A DNA stretch of 64,000 bases from an uncultured Clostridia bacterium. GTDB taxonomy: Bacteria > Bacillota > Clostridia > HGM11514. A program made the translations under genes and the position numbers. Below are positions 52,902-62,800 of this stretch, piece after piece. Position 1 is the first letter of the stretch, and every line of letters begins with the position of its first letter. The notes under the pieces are model-generated. The model made no database searches and was not told where the DNA came from. It saw only the letters and a program-made list of their open reading frames with translations. The stretch lies in contig CAKSKB010000015.1 in NCBI GenBank assembly GCA_934464705.1, forward strand, positions 7,186-71,185. Direction: 5' to 3'.

Positions 52902-54541
52902 TTACATAATTTTTTGGCATCCGTTAGTATCTGCCGGTCGTTTTCCTTTTAACAAATAACAATACATTCTATCTTCTGGTATGGCAATATACTTCGAGTT
53001 GCAGTTAAATAAGAGTTCTTTCTCTTTTATAAGTCTGAACTGCCAATTTTCCATGTTTTCAGGTTTAACAAAATTAGAAATTATATCATCATAACTTTGA
53101 GTAATCAGAAGTATTACTAGTTTTTTGAAATACATTTTAAATTCTATTAATCCAATGAAATACTCAATTTCTCGATACAATGGAAAGAGTTTTCTCTTGT
53201 CTGCTTCTCCTGCATACCAATAGGACCACCAATAATTATAATACTGATAGTTGCCATCAACTTCTATTGTAAGCATAGCTCGTCTAAGTTTATCAAATTC
53301 CAAATTTTGAGTGTCTAAGTCTTTATTAAAGTAATTTTCAAACACCGTTTGAACTTTAGCAAGAAGCTCAAAATCAATTTCATCTATACTTTTGTTATAG
53401 TTTGCACATTCTAAAGCAAAAGTAATTCGACCTCTTAAAAGCTCATTATCTTCAGTTTTGTGTATAAGTTCCGTGTTCTCTGGAGTCTTTGTAATAATTT
53501 TTGATTTTAATATCTCTTCTTTAATTTGTTCGCGTGCAAAAGATGAAGATACAGAATTTGTACTTAAATAAGCATAAATATCGTTGCAACCAGCTGACAA
53601 CTCATTAACTAAATTAATTGCACCATAAAAAGTTTCAGGACTTCTTACAATATCATTTCTTTTGCCATCAGGGGTAATATCTGCACGAGAAACGATGTTA
53701 CGTACTACACGCATCCATTCTTCGTATTTTTCATGGTCAATTGTAATATTCTTACGCAAATATTCCGTTTGAGCAAAAAACAGAATTTTATGTGTATATG
53801 AAGTGTTTAAACCAAGGAAAATCTGATAAAGGATATTATTTTCTGGTTCATGTCTCCACATATCAATAGTTAAACAAGGCATCGTATCAGAATCAAATAA
53901 ATTGCAGTACAACTCATAAGAATCGTAGATGTAATTAAAAGTATCTTCATCAATATATTTTATCAGCTCTCTGTATGAATTGTTATCATTAAGTTTTCTA
54001 ATAATATCAATACGTTCAGCGCCTTTTAAAATTTGACTTGTAGACAGTTTCGCCATTACGATTGTTGTTATAAAATTCATATGTGCTTCATCAACGGAAT
54101 TATTTTTTCTGAAATTGTGCCATAGAAAATGTGTCCACCGTCCATCAATCTTATAGGAGAACTTATCAATTTCATTTCTTGAATCTTCCCAACCATTTTT
54201 AGATGATATGTCTTGTATTTCAGCTTTTAGATTTTCAAACGGAGTAAGCAAACGACCTCTCGCATTCATCTTAATATATAAATCATCTGAAAGTCCAAAA
54301 TTTTCAAGTATTAACAAGTGAAAAACAATGTTCTTTTTGCCCACTAGCGAATTCCATATATTATCTACGTCTTTAAAAATAAAGTGAATTGTGTCTATAG
54401 TTCTTAGCATAGCTCTTATAGTTGAATCATTTTTCCAAGAAATGAAAAACCACTTCGAGTCGAGAATTTGCTCACTAATTGTATTTGTCACAGAATCTAC
54501 TATCACTGCATTGTCCAATAATGCTTCACAAAAGCGACGTG
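52902..54541 (-). pseudogene. DUF262 (GmrS-like) protein lacking its N-terminal catalytic part
   Basis: The frame opens with SSRRFCEALLDNAVIVDS near 54541, without ATG; a TTG at 54518 is the first possible start. Typical DUF262 proteins have ~150 residues before this point, including the YQRxYxW and DGQQRLTT boxes; both are missing. The middle motif is present (LYIKMNARGRLLTPFENLKA), as is the helical C-terminal part. It overlaps the damaged end of its upstream paralogue. A deletion spanning the two genes explains both defects. Confidence 0.75.
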
Positions 54542-56070
54542 AGGATACATTTGCATTTTAGTGGGAATACCGCATTTTTATAGCCCTTGTTAGTTTTTTC
54601 ATCTAAAAGTGTCAAATTGGATATTCCATCTATATTCTCTGTTTCGTTCATATATTGGTTGAAATGAATAGTAACTTCATCAAATAAAACTGTAAATTTA
54701 TCGTCATTATTATGCGTTTCCTTTTCAAGCATGTCATCAATCTTTTTGAATAAAGCAGGTGCCTCTTTTTGTTCTTTATCAATATAACATTTAACATCTA
54801 ACAACCAATCTCTTCTGTTTGTCATAGGAATAGATGTTGAATCCTTTCGAGATGCTATATGCTCTATATTCCATTTGTTGAGTTTAAAATCATCAAATGG
54901 GAAGTAAGAAGAATCGTGCTCATTTTGTAGCATAGTGAGAATATTATATAATAAGAGAATGCTTCTGGTGTTCTTATTATCATAGTCTAAATCAAATAGA
55001 TTTTGATTTCGATAATAATGTTTAATCATTTCGTCGATATGTAAAACAAACTCACTTTTCTTCAAAGTCGAAGAACAGTTATAAAGTTCTTTTACCTTTG
55101 CGATTTTTGTAGTCAGTATGAAACCTATCTTATGATACAGTTCACGTTCGCTAAACCACTCATTGAATCGTTGATAATATGCCTGAATCATTTCCCAATG
55201 TGTGTTCATATCATCTTCGGTTTTGCCGGCTAATTTATCATAGAAAAATCTAAATGTGGCATACTGGTCTTTAGCTTCTGAGTCGTTCATCAAGTTAAAA
55301 ATATACTCAATGCGATTATCTTCTTTTTGCTCATCACTTAAGAAATACCAAAGTTTATTATTTTGCAATGATGTTTCAATATTATCCCATTCATTTGCAA
55401 TTTCGATTTGACGTAATCTCATGCGATCTTCATTACCGGTCTTGAAATTAGAACTATTCAAGAATAACGCTTTGATTAGTTCAGCATTTGTCAGACTAAT
55501 TTTACCAATATTAAGTCTAGTAAATACGGTTATAGGATTATCCTCCGTCGTTTCATACCAAATAACTTTAGTATGAAATTTCAACTTCGATCTGTAATAG
55601 TTTTTATCAAACGAAGCATCATTTTCTAGGCTGTTAAACCAGCTGTCGATTGTTTGATATGCTTTATGCATATAATAAAAGTCAATGCAACTATCGTTTT
55701 CTTCATCAGGGTTCAGTAAAAATTCTTTGGAATCAGTTCTGGTTTGATAATCTATAGAAAACAATTTATCTCGTCTTTTTTCTATAAAATCTTGATTAAG
55801 ATAGTGCAGAATTAGATAAATAGTAGTAAGTCTTTGCTGTCCATCTATTACTTCATACTCATTTTCTGTTCGACTTTTTACAACAATAGGTTGAAGACAA
55901 TACCATGTTTTTTCTTCGGTTTCATTTATTTCTCTCGGAACAAACTCGTTAATATCATTTAGAAGATCTCTTACTTCTTGCTCTGTCCAACGATATCCAC
56001 GTTGATATGCAGGAATAAAAAAGGAATATTGAGCAAGTTCATTCAGCGTTTTAAGTTCAATACTGTTCAT
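54526..56070 (-). CDS. DUF262/DUF1524 (GmrSD-type) protein, C-terminally truncated
   Basis: 514 residues, ribosome site GAGGAGAAA. The DUF262 boxes are intact: FIPAYQRGYRWTEQE near residue 17 and EVIDGQQRLTTIYLILHYL near 77. The nuclease-like DUF1524 part has KWNIEHIASR near residue 400 and NLTLLDEKTNKGYKNAVFPL, but then ends CKCILTSLL, where homologues continue through a FIPxCT-like end. GmrSD-type proteins restrict modified phage DNA. With the next gene it formed a two-paralogue defence unit that is now probably broken. Confidence 0.8.
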   Translation of the reverse strand: MNSIELKTLNELAQYSFFIPAYQRGYRWTEQEVRDLLNDINEFVPREINETEEKTWYCLQPIVVKSRTENEYEVIDGQQRLTTIYLILHYLNQDFIEKRRDKLFSIDYQTRTDSKEFLLNPDEENDSCIDFYYMHKAYQTIDSWFNSLENDASFDKNYYRSKLKFHTKVIWYETTEDNPITVFTRLNIGKISLTNAELIKALFLNSSNFKTGNEDRMRLRQIEIANEWDNIETSLQNNKLWYFLSDEQKEDNRIEYIFNLMNDSEAKDQYATFRFFYDKLAGKTEDDMNTHWEMIQAYYQRFNEWFSERELYHKIGFILTTKIAKVKELYNCSSTLKKSEFVLHIDEMIKHYYRNQNLFDLDYDNKNTRSILLLYNILTMLQNEHDSSYFPFDDFKLNKWNIEHIASRKDSTSIPMTNRRDWLLDVKCYIDKEQKEAPALFKKIDDMLEKETHNNDDKFTVLFDEVTIHFNQYMNETENIDGISNLTLLDEKTNKGYKNAVFPLKCKCILTSLL

Positions 56071-56153
56071 TGTATTTCTCCTCGTATCATAAATATTTTT
56101 TGTCTTTATAATATTATCATATTTTTTATTCTTCGCTCAAACTTTTGTAGATT

Positions 56154-56315
56154 TCACTTATAAAAATCCCCAAGACTTGTTTTTTTGATTTCTTCGTTAT
56201 AAGGATAACCATAATCATTGATAAGTTTACAAACAAGATTTTGACGTACTACTTCTTCAGGAGTACAAACTAACCATTTTTCTCTAATATATGAATATAT
56301 TTTTCCATCATTCTT
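56154..56315 (-). pseudogene. Remnant of a type I restriction / methylase N-terminal domain
   Basis: A 53-codon open stretch without start codon reads KIYSYIREKWLVCTPEEVVR then QNLVCKLINDYGYP before a stop at 56154. KWLVxTPEExVRQ..L..YGYP is the signature of the HSDR_N_2 domain of restriction enzymes and methylases. Only this fragment remains, between the DUF262 gene and the toxin-antitoxin pair. Confidence 0.65.
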
Positions 56316-56395
56316 TTAACATCTAAAAGTACACATAATCTTTCTTCTTATAACCATTAGTATTAACTATTATTGAAATTAAACTAATTTATATT

Positions 56396-57037
56396 TCACA
56401 CATTCTCCATCAAATCCTCAATCTTACATCCAAGAGTTTTTGAAAGTGCAAGAAGTGTGGTTGTTGCTGCTTTATTTATATCCTTTGCTTTGAGTTCGTA
56501 CTGTTGCAGAGTTCTCAAATTTACGCCTGATTTTTCGGCAAGTTCTCTTTGGGAATAGCCGATGTTTTTACGAAGTTCCTGCAATTTAGTTGTTGTGGTT
56601 TTTCTCTCAATTATGGAATTTACCACATCAACAAACTTTTCTTCTGAGGCTTCATGGAGTGTAGGGTAGAGTTTTTCTATATCATCTGCAGAGATGTGCT
56701 GAAAAATATCCCTAAAAGTTTTGCCTGTATGCCATTGATAGTAAGCAATAATCCACCCACACCAATATTCAGGAGAGCAATCATATTCTGTCTGTACTTC
56801 CGGTAGGCTTTGTTCAATACCAGCTTTTACAATGATTTCGTGAACAAGTTCTGTTCCTGATAATCCCGAAATGATTTTAGGCACGCCGTTTCCAAACTGT
56901 GTAGCAAAACCCGTTGTAACAAATAAATCAAAGAATTTTTGCAAACTCATCCTACAAGCATTGACCGCATAATCTACCGCTTCACCAAGATTTCGCATTG
57001 CATCATCTAAATATTGTTCATCGTAAGCGTGCATCAT
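56396..57037 (-). CDS. DUF3791-like protein with C-terminal HTH, putative antitoxin
   Basis: 213 residues. The N-terminal ~70 residues (LDDAMRNLGEAVDYAVNACR; FFDLFVTTGFATQFGNG) resemble DUF3791; a middle region is followed by a C-terminal Cro/CI-type HTH (LRKNIGYSQRELAEKSGVNL, residues ~150-205). It overlaps the DUF3990 gene by 20 bases and would neutralise it and repress the shared promoter. The start has GAGGAGGT upstream. Confidence 0.75.
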   Translation of the reverse strand: MMHAYDEQYLDDAMRNLGEAVDYAVNACRMSLQKFFDLFVTTGFATQFGNGVPKIISGLSGTELVHEIIVKAGIEQSLPEVQTEYDCSPEYWCGWIIAYYQWHTGKTFRDIFQHISADDIEKLYPTLHEASEEKFVDVVNSIIERKTTTTKLQELRKNIGYSQRELAEKSGVNLRTLQQYELKAKDINKAATTTLLALSKTLGCKIEDLMENV

Positions 57038-57695
57038 CAGGGGTTACCTCCTCACGAATAATATCTCTCATATAAAGTCCGTTTAAATCTTCTTTTTCAA
57101 GTTCAGCATTAAATGATTCTCTTGCTTCATCGTCTCGTGCTTTACGTTTTGCATAGTAGATTGTATTATCGCAAACTTCATAAGAAACAAACTTAATCTC
57201 ATCAAATGCTTTTTTACTCTTTAAAACAATCTGTTCTCCAAGCTTGCCGAGTCGCATAGCATAAGATAGCTGATTGAGAGAAATTTCGTTATTAACAAAA
57301 GCTCTTGCAAACGAGAAATAAGAATCGTCAGCACGATATCCGATAATTGCATCGTAGCCTTCTGTGTCGGGCATAAAATGTTCGATAAGCCATTCACGAC
57401 CACGCTTCATAACCGGGGTTGATAAACGAACCTTTCTGTTCCTCATCAAAATTGCAAGCCAATGTAAAATGGTATATTCATCAGATGAAAGATTTAAAAC
57501 CTTAAGGTTTGACATATCAATCTCATATTTATTTACAAATCCGTCTACATCTTCGGTACAAGCCCATTCTTTTGCGAGTTCAATATGCTCTGTGCAATAA
57601 AAACCTCTGCCATAATCATTATAGGTTTTACCTTTACCAAATTGAGGTTTTTCAATAATTTCAGGCGAGCCGTGATATATTGTTAACTTACTCAT
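57018..57695 (-). CDS. DUF3990 protein, putative ADP-ribosyltransferase-fold toxin
   Basis: 225 residues. LTIYHGSPEIIEKPQFGKGK then DYGRGFYCTEHIELAKEWA is the DUF3990 signature; the H and Y positions correspond to the NAD-binding His and Tyr of ADP-ribosyltransferase-like folds. Probably modifies a cell target to stop growth. First gene of a pair with the DUF3791-HTH protein. Target unknown. Confidence 0.75.
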   Translation of the reverse strand: MSKLTIYHGSPEIIEKPQFGKGKTYNDYGRGFYCTEHIELAKEWACTEDVDGFVNKYEIDMSNLKVLNLSSDEYTILHWLAILMRNRKVRLSTPVMKRGREWLIEHFMPDTEGYDAIIGYRADDSYFSFARAFVNNEISLNQLSYAMRLGKLGEQIVLKSKKAFDEIKFVSYEVCDNTIYYAKRKARDDEARESFNAELEKEDLNGLYMRDIIREEVTPDDARLR

Positions 57696-57733
57696 TTTGT
57701 CATCTCCATACTTCTGTAGAGTTATACACTTAC

Positions 57734-57777
57734 ATTATACTCCCACAGAAGTATTTTGTCAAGGCCTCTGTGGGAGT
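57734..57777 (-). promoter_or_regulatory. Promoter and inverted-repeat operator of the DUF3990 pair
   Basis: TTGACA (57757-57762), 17 bases, TATAAT (57734-57739) on the minus strand. An 11-bp perfect inverted repeat, ACTCCCACAGA (57739-57749) and TCTGTGGGAGT (57767-57777), flanks the -35 box and spacer: a clear operator for the HTH partner. Confidence 0.85.
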
Positions 57778-57794
57778 TTGTAAAAAAACATATA

Positions 57795-58088
57795 TTATTC
57801 TAAGTCGTAAAGTATATCTTCCAATTCTGCAATGGCTTCCTCGATAAAGCCTGCTTGTAGATTTTCGTTATCAACAATACATTGAAACTCACTAGGAATT
57901 CCAACACCTGAAGTCTTAATGATTATATGCAACACAGCAAAAGCTTCTTGTGTCATTTCATTTTCCTTCATAAATTCAAGTGAGCTGTGGAGATTTTTGA
58001 TTTCATCGGTTGAAACTTTCTTGCATAGTTTATCAACAATTGGAGACATTATTGCCCCTGATAAAGCGTTCATTATATGTGCATTCAT
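57795..58088 (-). CDS. Small protein of unknown function
   Basis: 97 residues from the ATG at 58088 (AAAGGGGTG upstream). Mostly helical, acidic end (AIAELEDILYDLE). Not recognised. It lies just upstream of the DUF3990 promoter, in the same direction but probably as a separate unit. Confidence 0.6.
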   Translation of the reverse strand: MNAHIMNALSGAIMSPIVDKLCKKVSTDEIKNLHSSLEFMKENEMTQEAFAVLHIIIKTSGVGIPSEFQCIVDNENLQAGFIEEAIAELEDILYDLE

Positions 58089-58195
58089 AATAGCACCCCT
58101 TTCTCCAGTAATATTTTTACTATACATCATAATTTTTCAACTCCTTTTTCGAAATAGCTTATGTAAAATTTTATTGTTATTTTTATATTAAGTAT

Positions 58196-58285
58196 GGAGA
58201 TGTACCTAAGTGGTCATTATAGACCTGACTCGAAATCCATTCAATTAAACCACTTCGGTAAGGGTTCGAACTACGCATATAATCT
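58196..58285 (+). pseudogene. tRNA-Ser(CGA)-like remnant
   Basis: The first ~42 bases resemble the 5' half of tRNA-Ser: GGAGATGTACCTAAGTGGTC, then CTGACTCGAAATC with a CGA anticodon position. The later part keeps AAGGGTTCGAAC of the T arm, but the anticodon and acceptor stems no longer pair. This is probably a decayed attachment-site copy left by the nearby tyrosine integrase. Confidence 0.5.
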
Positions 58286-58352
58286 AAGAAATTTAATGTG
58301 ACTTGCATTTCAAATAAGTAAATTCCCAAAGTATGTTCCCGAAGAATGATTA

Positions 58353-58375
58353 AGAAGTCCTGCTAAATAAGCAAG
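58353..58375 (-). terminator. Weak terminator after the integrase
   Basis: An 8-bp stem with one G-T pair, five-base loop, lies 14 bases beyond the integrase stop codon; the following T-run is poor. Confidence 0.45.
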
Positions 58376-58388
58376 ACCTCTTATATTG

Positions 58389-59669
58389 TTATATTTCAAT
58401 TATATTTGATAAAGTTTTAAGCGATTGTAATTTTGAACTTAAATCTAAGTGAGCATAAATGTTTGCAGTAGTTTTATAGTCGCTATGTCCTAACCACTCC
58501 TGTATATCTTTCATTGTAATACTACCTTTCCCATTATTCAGCAAAAGAGATGCACAAGTGTGCCTTAAATCATGAAATCTTATCCTCCTCATATTGTTAT
58601 CAATTAACAATTTACGAAAAGCATATGTAATGTAGTCGGGTTTAATTATCGAGCCTGATTCATCAAGCATAACATAATCTCGCCATTCTTTGTTTTTCCC
58701 TTGATTTCGATTTTCTTTAATCTCTATCAATCTTTTCTTTATATTCAAATCGAGTGGCAAGGTTCTAACGCTTGCTGCAGTTTTCAAATTATCTTTTAAA
58801 AGCAACTTTTTCTTCCCATCAACCATAGCAGAAACCACGTTATGCTGAACAGTAAAAGTATTATTTTCAAAATCAAAATCTGACCATCTTAAACCAACAC
58901 ATTCGCTTCTTCTGAGTCCGTAAAAGCAAGCAAAAATAGCAGCAATTTCAAGTTTTGTTCCTTTAGTTAAAAAAATCAATTGATTTACTTCATCAGGTGT
59001 ATAATAAGTTCCGATAAATTTGTTTTTCTCTGGTTTATCTACTTGTTCAATCGGATTTTCCTTGATATATCCCATCTTACGAGCATAACACAATGCCAAT
59101 CTTATTATTGCGTGATAATGAATCACAGTATTCGGTTTAACCCGTTCTAACTGCACATCATAAAAATCTTGTATATCCTGTGCAGATAAATCATTTAATC
59201 GTATTTTTCTTTTCCTAAAGTACGGTTCAATGGGATATCTAACATTCTCACAATACCCGGCATAGGTAGTTTCTTCAATGTGTCTTTTCCTCTTTTTTGT
59301 CAAAGGCAAATACATCTTTATGTAATCTGCAAACAATAGATTAGCCACTTGTTCAGAGGATAATTCTGATAAAGTCACTTTTTCCAATAGCGCTGACAGA
59401 AGTTGCGGTTCAATTGGTTGTGATTCATCTATAGCTGAATCTTCTTTTACCTCGTGATAGCATAAGTCTTCACGAGGTATTTCAAATTCACGAAGAATCT
59501 TTCGAGAAAAAGCTTCCGCTTTTGTCTTGTTGCCTTTTACCGGAAGCTTGGTTGGGAACCATTTCTCTTTTCGCTCACCTCTAACATTTGTATAAACCAT
59601 AACTGCATAATATAAACCGTTCTTTTGCCTGATATAGTTTTTGACATCTATATACTGTTCTTTTTCCAT
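58389..59669 (-). CDS. Tyrosine recombinase (phage/ICE-type integrase)
   Basis: 426 residues. An N-terminal arm-type DNA-binding domain (MEKEQYIDVKNYIRQKNGLY), a SAM-like core-binding domain, then the catalytic domain: Arg in GLRRSECVGLRW, His-x-x-Arg in RFHDLRHTCASLLL, His in EWLGHSDYKTT and the Tyr nucleophile in NIYAHL. Intact. Resembles integrases of Tn916-type elements that use tRNA or other attachment sites. A tRNA-Ser-like fragment lies just downstream. Confidence 0.93.
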   Translation of the reverse strand: MEKEQYIDVKNYIRQKNGLYYAVMVYTNVRGERKEKWFPTKLPVKGNKTKAEAFSRKILREFEIPREDLCYHEVKEDSAIDESQPIEPQLLSALLEKVTLSELSSEQVANLLFADYIKMYLPLTKKRKRHIEETTYAGYCENVRYPIEPYFRKRKIRLNDLSAQDIQDFYDVQLERVKPNTVIHYHAIIRLALCYARKMGYIKENPIEQVDKPEKNKFIGTYYTPDEVNQLIFLTKGTKLEIAAIFACFYGLRRSECVGLRWSDFDFENNTFTVQHNVVSAMVDGKKKLLLKDNLKTAASVRTLPLDLNIKKRLIEIKENRNQGKNKEWRDYVMLDESGSIIKPDYITYAFRKLLIDNNMRRIRFHDLRHTCASLLLNNGKGSITMKDIQEWLGHSDYKTTANIYAHLDLSSKLQSLKTLSNIIEI

Positions 59670-59749
59670 TCGTTTTCACCTCTATAATATCATCTCCTAA
59701 TCAGGTAAATTCTATCGCACGATTAGATATATTTTATCAGTATATAAGA

Positions 59750-59785
59750 AAAAGAACATCGCTTTTTAGCAATGTTCTTTTCGTA
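59750..59785 (-). terminator. Terminator of the STAND-ATPase gene
   Basis: AAAGAACAT-C-GC (59751-59762) pairs with GC-A-ATGTTCTTT (59769-59780), with T's following on the minus strand. Separates the defence gene from the integrase. Confidence 0.75.
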
Positions 59786-59808
59786 ATAAAACATTATAAG
59801 TTCGCTTT

Positions 59809-62800
59809 TTAAACTTCAGCTACAAATGGTTGTACAAGCACCATAGCTCCAACGACTTTTTCTATAATATCAATTTCGTTTGAAACCTCCTCTTCGTTTG
59901 CTATCTTATCTCTTATTTCAGCAATTGAATCAAGAAGCAAGGCAACCACCTCTAAATATTCTTTGTTCTCATCATCAGCTTTTTTCAACAGTTCCTCTAC
60001 AAAAAGTTTATTTTTTTCACCTTTGTGCACCATAGTATCTAATTCAGTTAAAAGTGCATTTTTATATGCTTCAAAACCAAAGGCGCACAATTCATTTTTA
60101 GTAGAAAAATAAACTTCAGAATATTGTTTTAAAATCACTTTTACTCCTGCAACATTAGCTAAAACATCCTTCCACAGCAATAACCTTTCTGCCGGCAAAT
60201 TCAAAAAGTTATATATTAGTGTATCGTCAATTTCGCATGGCAAGATAGATTCTCTCAACTTTAACTCATCCATATCTAACAATCTATATATAGGAATAGA
60301 AAAAGCTGAACCCATTGCAACTCCTTTGAACAACGGAACATATACTAATTCCTTTTGCTGGGTTTCAACATACCACCTGTTACTATCAAATATCAAAGCG
60401 TTTGAAAATGCTTTTCTCAGTAATAACACTGTTTTTGCATAGTTTTCTTCCAATGTAGAATCACTAAGTAAATCAAATTCATCCAAAATATATATTTGAG
60501 TTTCTGTAGAGTGTACTTTGAAGTCACTGGTAGTGCTAAAGTTTGAGACGGTTTTTTCAAAATAATCCTTGCCTTTTCTAAATTTTTGTTTTGCATCGTA
60601 TGCAATCGCATAACCCTTTATAGGATTATCTAACACCGTCCTCCATACATTCATTAAAGTCAACATATTTTGAATTTCCGCTATATCAAAATCATCCATC
60701 AATGTACTATAACTTGAAAACAAAGCACGATATTCATGTTGAAAATCAAGAAGATGTTTTGCAGCAGTAAATAAATTATACATTGCTAAACGTGGATTTT
60801 TAACAGTATCTATAGATTCGTTTTTTACTCTTACAACTAAAACTTCTTGAAACTGATTGTAAAAGTTTTCTAGTGAAGTATATGTTTCACTCAAATACTT
60901 CCTAAACTTTTTGTATTTTTCAAGAGACAACAATTGTAATAAGGGATAATCTTCACCTGACGGTAGTTTTTTTGTACTTTCAGTATGTAAACAATATGGA
61001 TCAACTGCTGATTTTGGCAATCTATTTTCAGCGAAAACATGTCTGCTAAACACTTGCATTTTTGATACTACCTTATCCCAACGTTCTTTGTTAAGATTCT
61101 TTTTCTTATACAAATCATCAATACATTTGATAGTATCTAACACCAAATCATTTGCATCTATTCTTAACTCATCTATTTTTGCTACATACTCATTCCAAGA
61201 ATCCGGTCTCAACTCAAAATCTATTCTTGTTTTCACCCAAGCGTTTATATCAGACATCCACTGTATATGTCTATTCTTTTTTTCGATTTTCAATTTATAG
61301 TCCAACGGCTTAATACCTAAGTCATCAACAATATTTACACCTATTAATTCGATGTCAATGTATTCTTTGTCAGGGTATATCTGTTGTAAAATATCAAGCA
61401 TCTTTATGCGCCAGTATTGATTTTGATTTTTTTCTATTTCAATATTTTGTTCTGATGAGTCCTTAACAAACGGTGGAATAAATTTACAACAAACCTCATC
61501 ATTGTTTTTATGAAAATATATCACCTGAAATTCTTTTATCAAACGTTCAATAAGTGTATCCTCAGCAATGTTGTAATACTCTAATAATTCAGGATATTCC
61601 GACAGACCTCTAATGGCGTCTGCACGAGATTGTATATCACCGTGTTTCATCTCATTCAACATCTGTTCGATTTCATAATTAAGATTTATTTTGATTTCTC
61701 TCTTGGAACACCAAAATAAAGAGTAGCCAAATAATGTCCACCCTTCATCTGTATTTGGCATCGAAGAAGGAATGTTACTATTAGTCAAAAAGCAATCAGT
61801 AACTTTATAATCGAGCATAAGTGAAGTAAGGGATGCTTTTGTTTCTTCTATAGCTTGTATCATAGAATCACGATTAATGTTAGGTAACCCTAACAACATA
61901 CTTTCAGCTATGATTTCATTTGGACGATCTAACCCTGTGAAATCAAGTGGAATGAAACAAAGCCAACCTTTTCCGCGTTTTTTAATTAAATTACTAATGC
62001 AATTCGCGTTGTCTTCCACATATCTTTTTACATCAAGCCATAGCATTACTTTTAAAACATTCCCATAAGATATCCAATCAGAAAATGTCAATTTTGCGAT
62101 TTTTTCAATTGCTATTAAATCATATTTATGGTTAGTAAAATAGTCTAAAAGAATAACCTTACTATTAGTTGATTCAACACATTTCAGTGCCGAAATAACC
62201 ATTTTGTCTGAGTTATCACCAATTAATTTGCACAAAATATCGTATATTATTTTTGCTCGCACAGGATGAAGAACTTCTATTCTGTTTCCATCATCGATTA
62301 CTCTTATTAAATATTCATCACATAACCGTTGTACGGCAGAAAACATTGAATCACATGATATCTCGTTTTTTACATGTTCAAAATCAACAGAACATCCTAA
62401 ACGTCCTGTAAAACAAACTATATTTAGCAAGTTCAACCAAGAATCAGGAACTCGTTCTTGCAATAGTGTGTTTACCTGTTCAGATAATCTCTGAGTCAAT
62501 GTCTGATTGTTTGTTAGCAAATAAACAAATTCAATCAATGGACCATTACCACCAAAATTAATCCACGCCTCATCAAAACTTCTATGTTGGGAATGAGGAT
62601 TTCCTGCTGTAAAATTATCATATATTGTTTTAGCCTCTTCTTTTGTCAATTGCAATTCTATGATATCATACAAGATGGCTTTACCACTTATTCTAGTCGC
62701 ATTATAATCTTCATCTCTTATTGATATTAATACCGGAACGGCTAGCCCACGCGTTTGTAATTCTTGCAACAAAAATGCCCAATTATACTCTCCCGGTATA

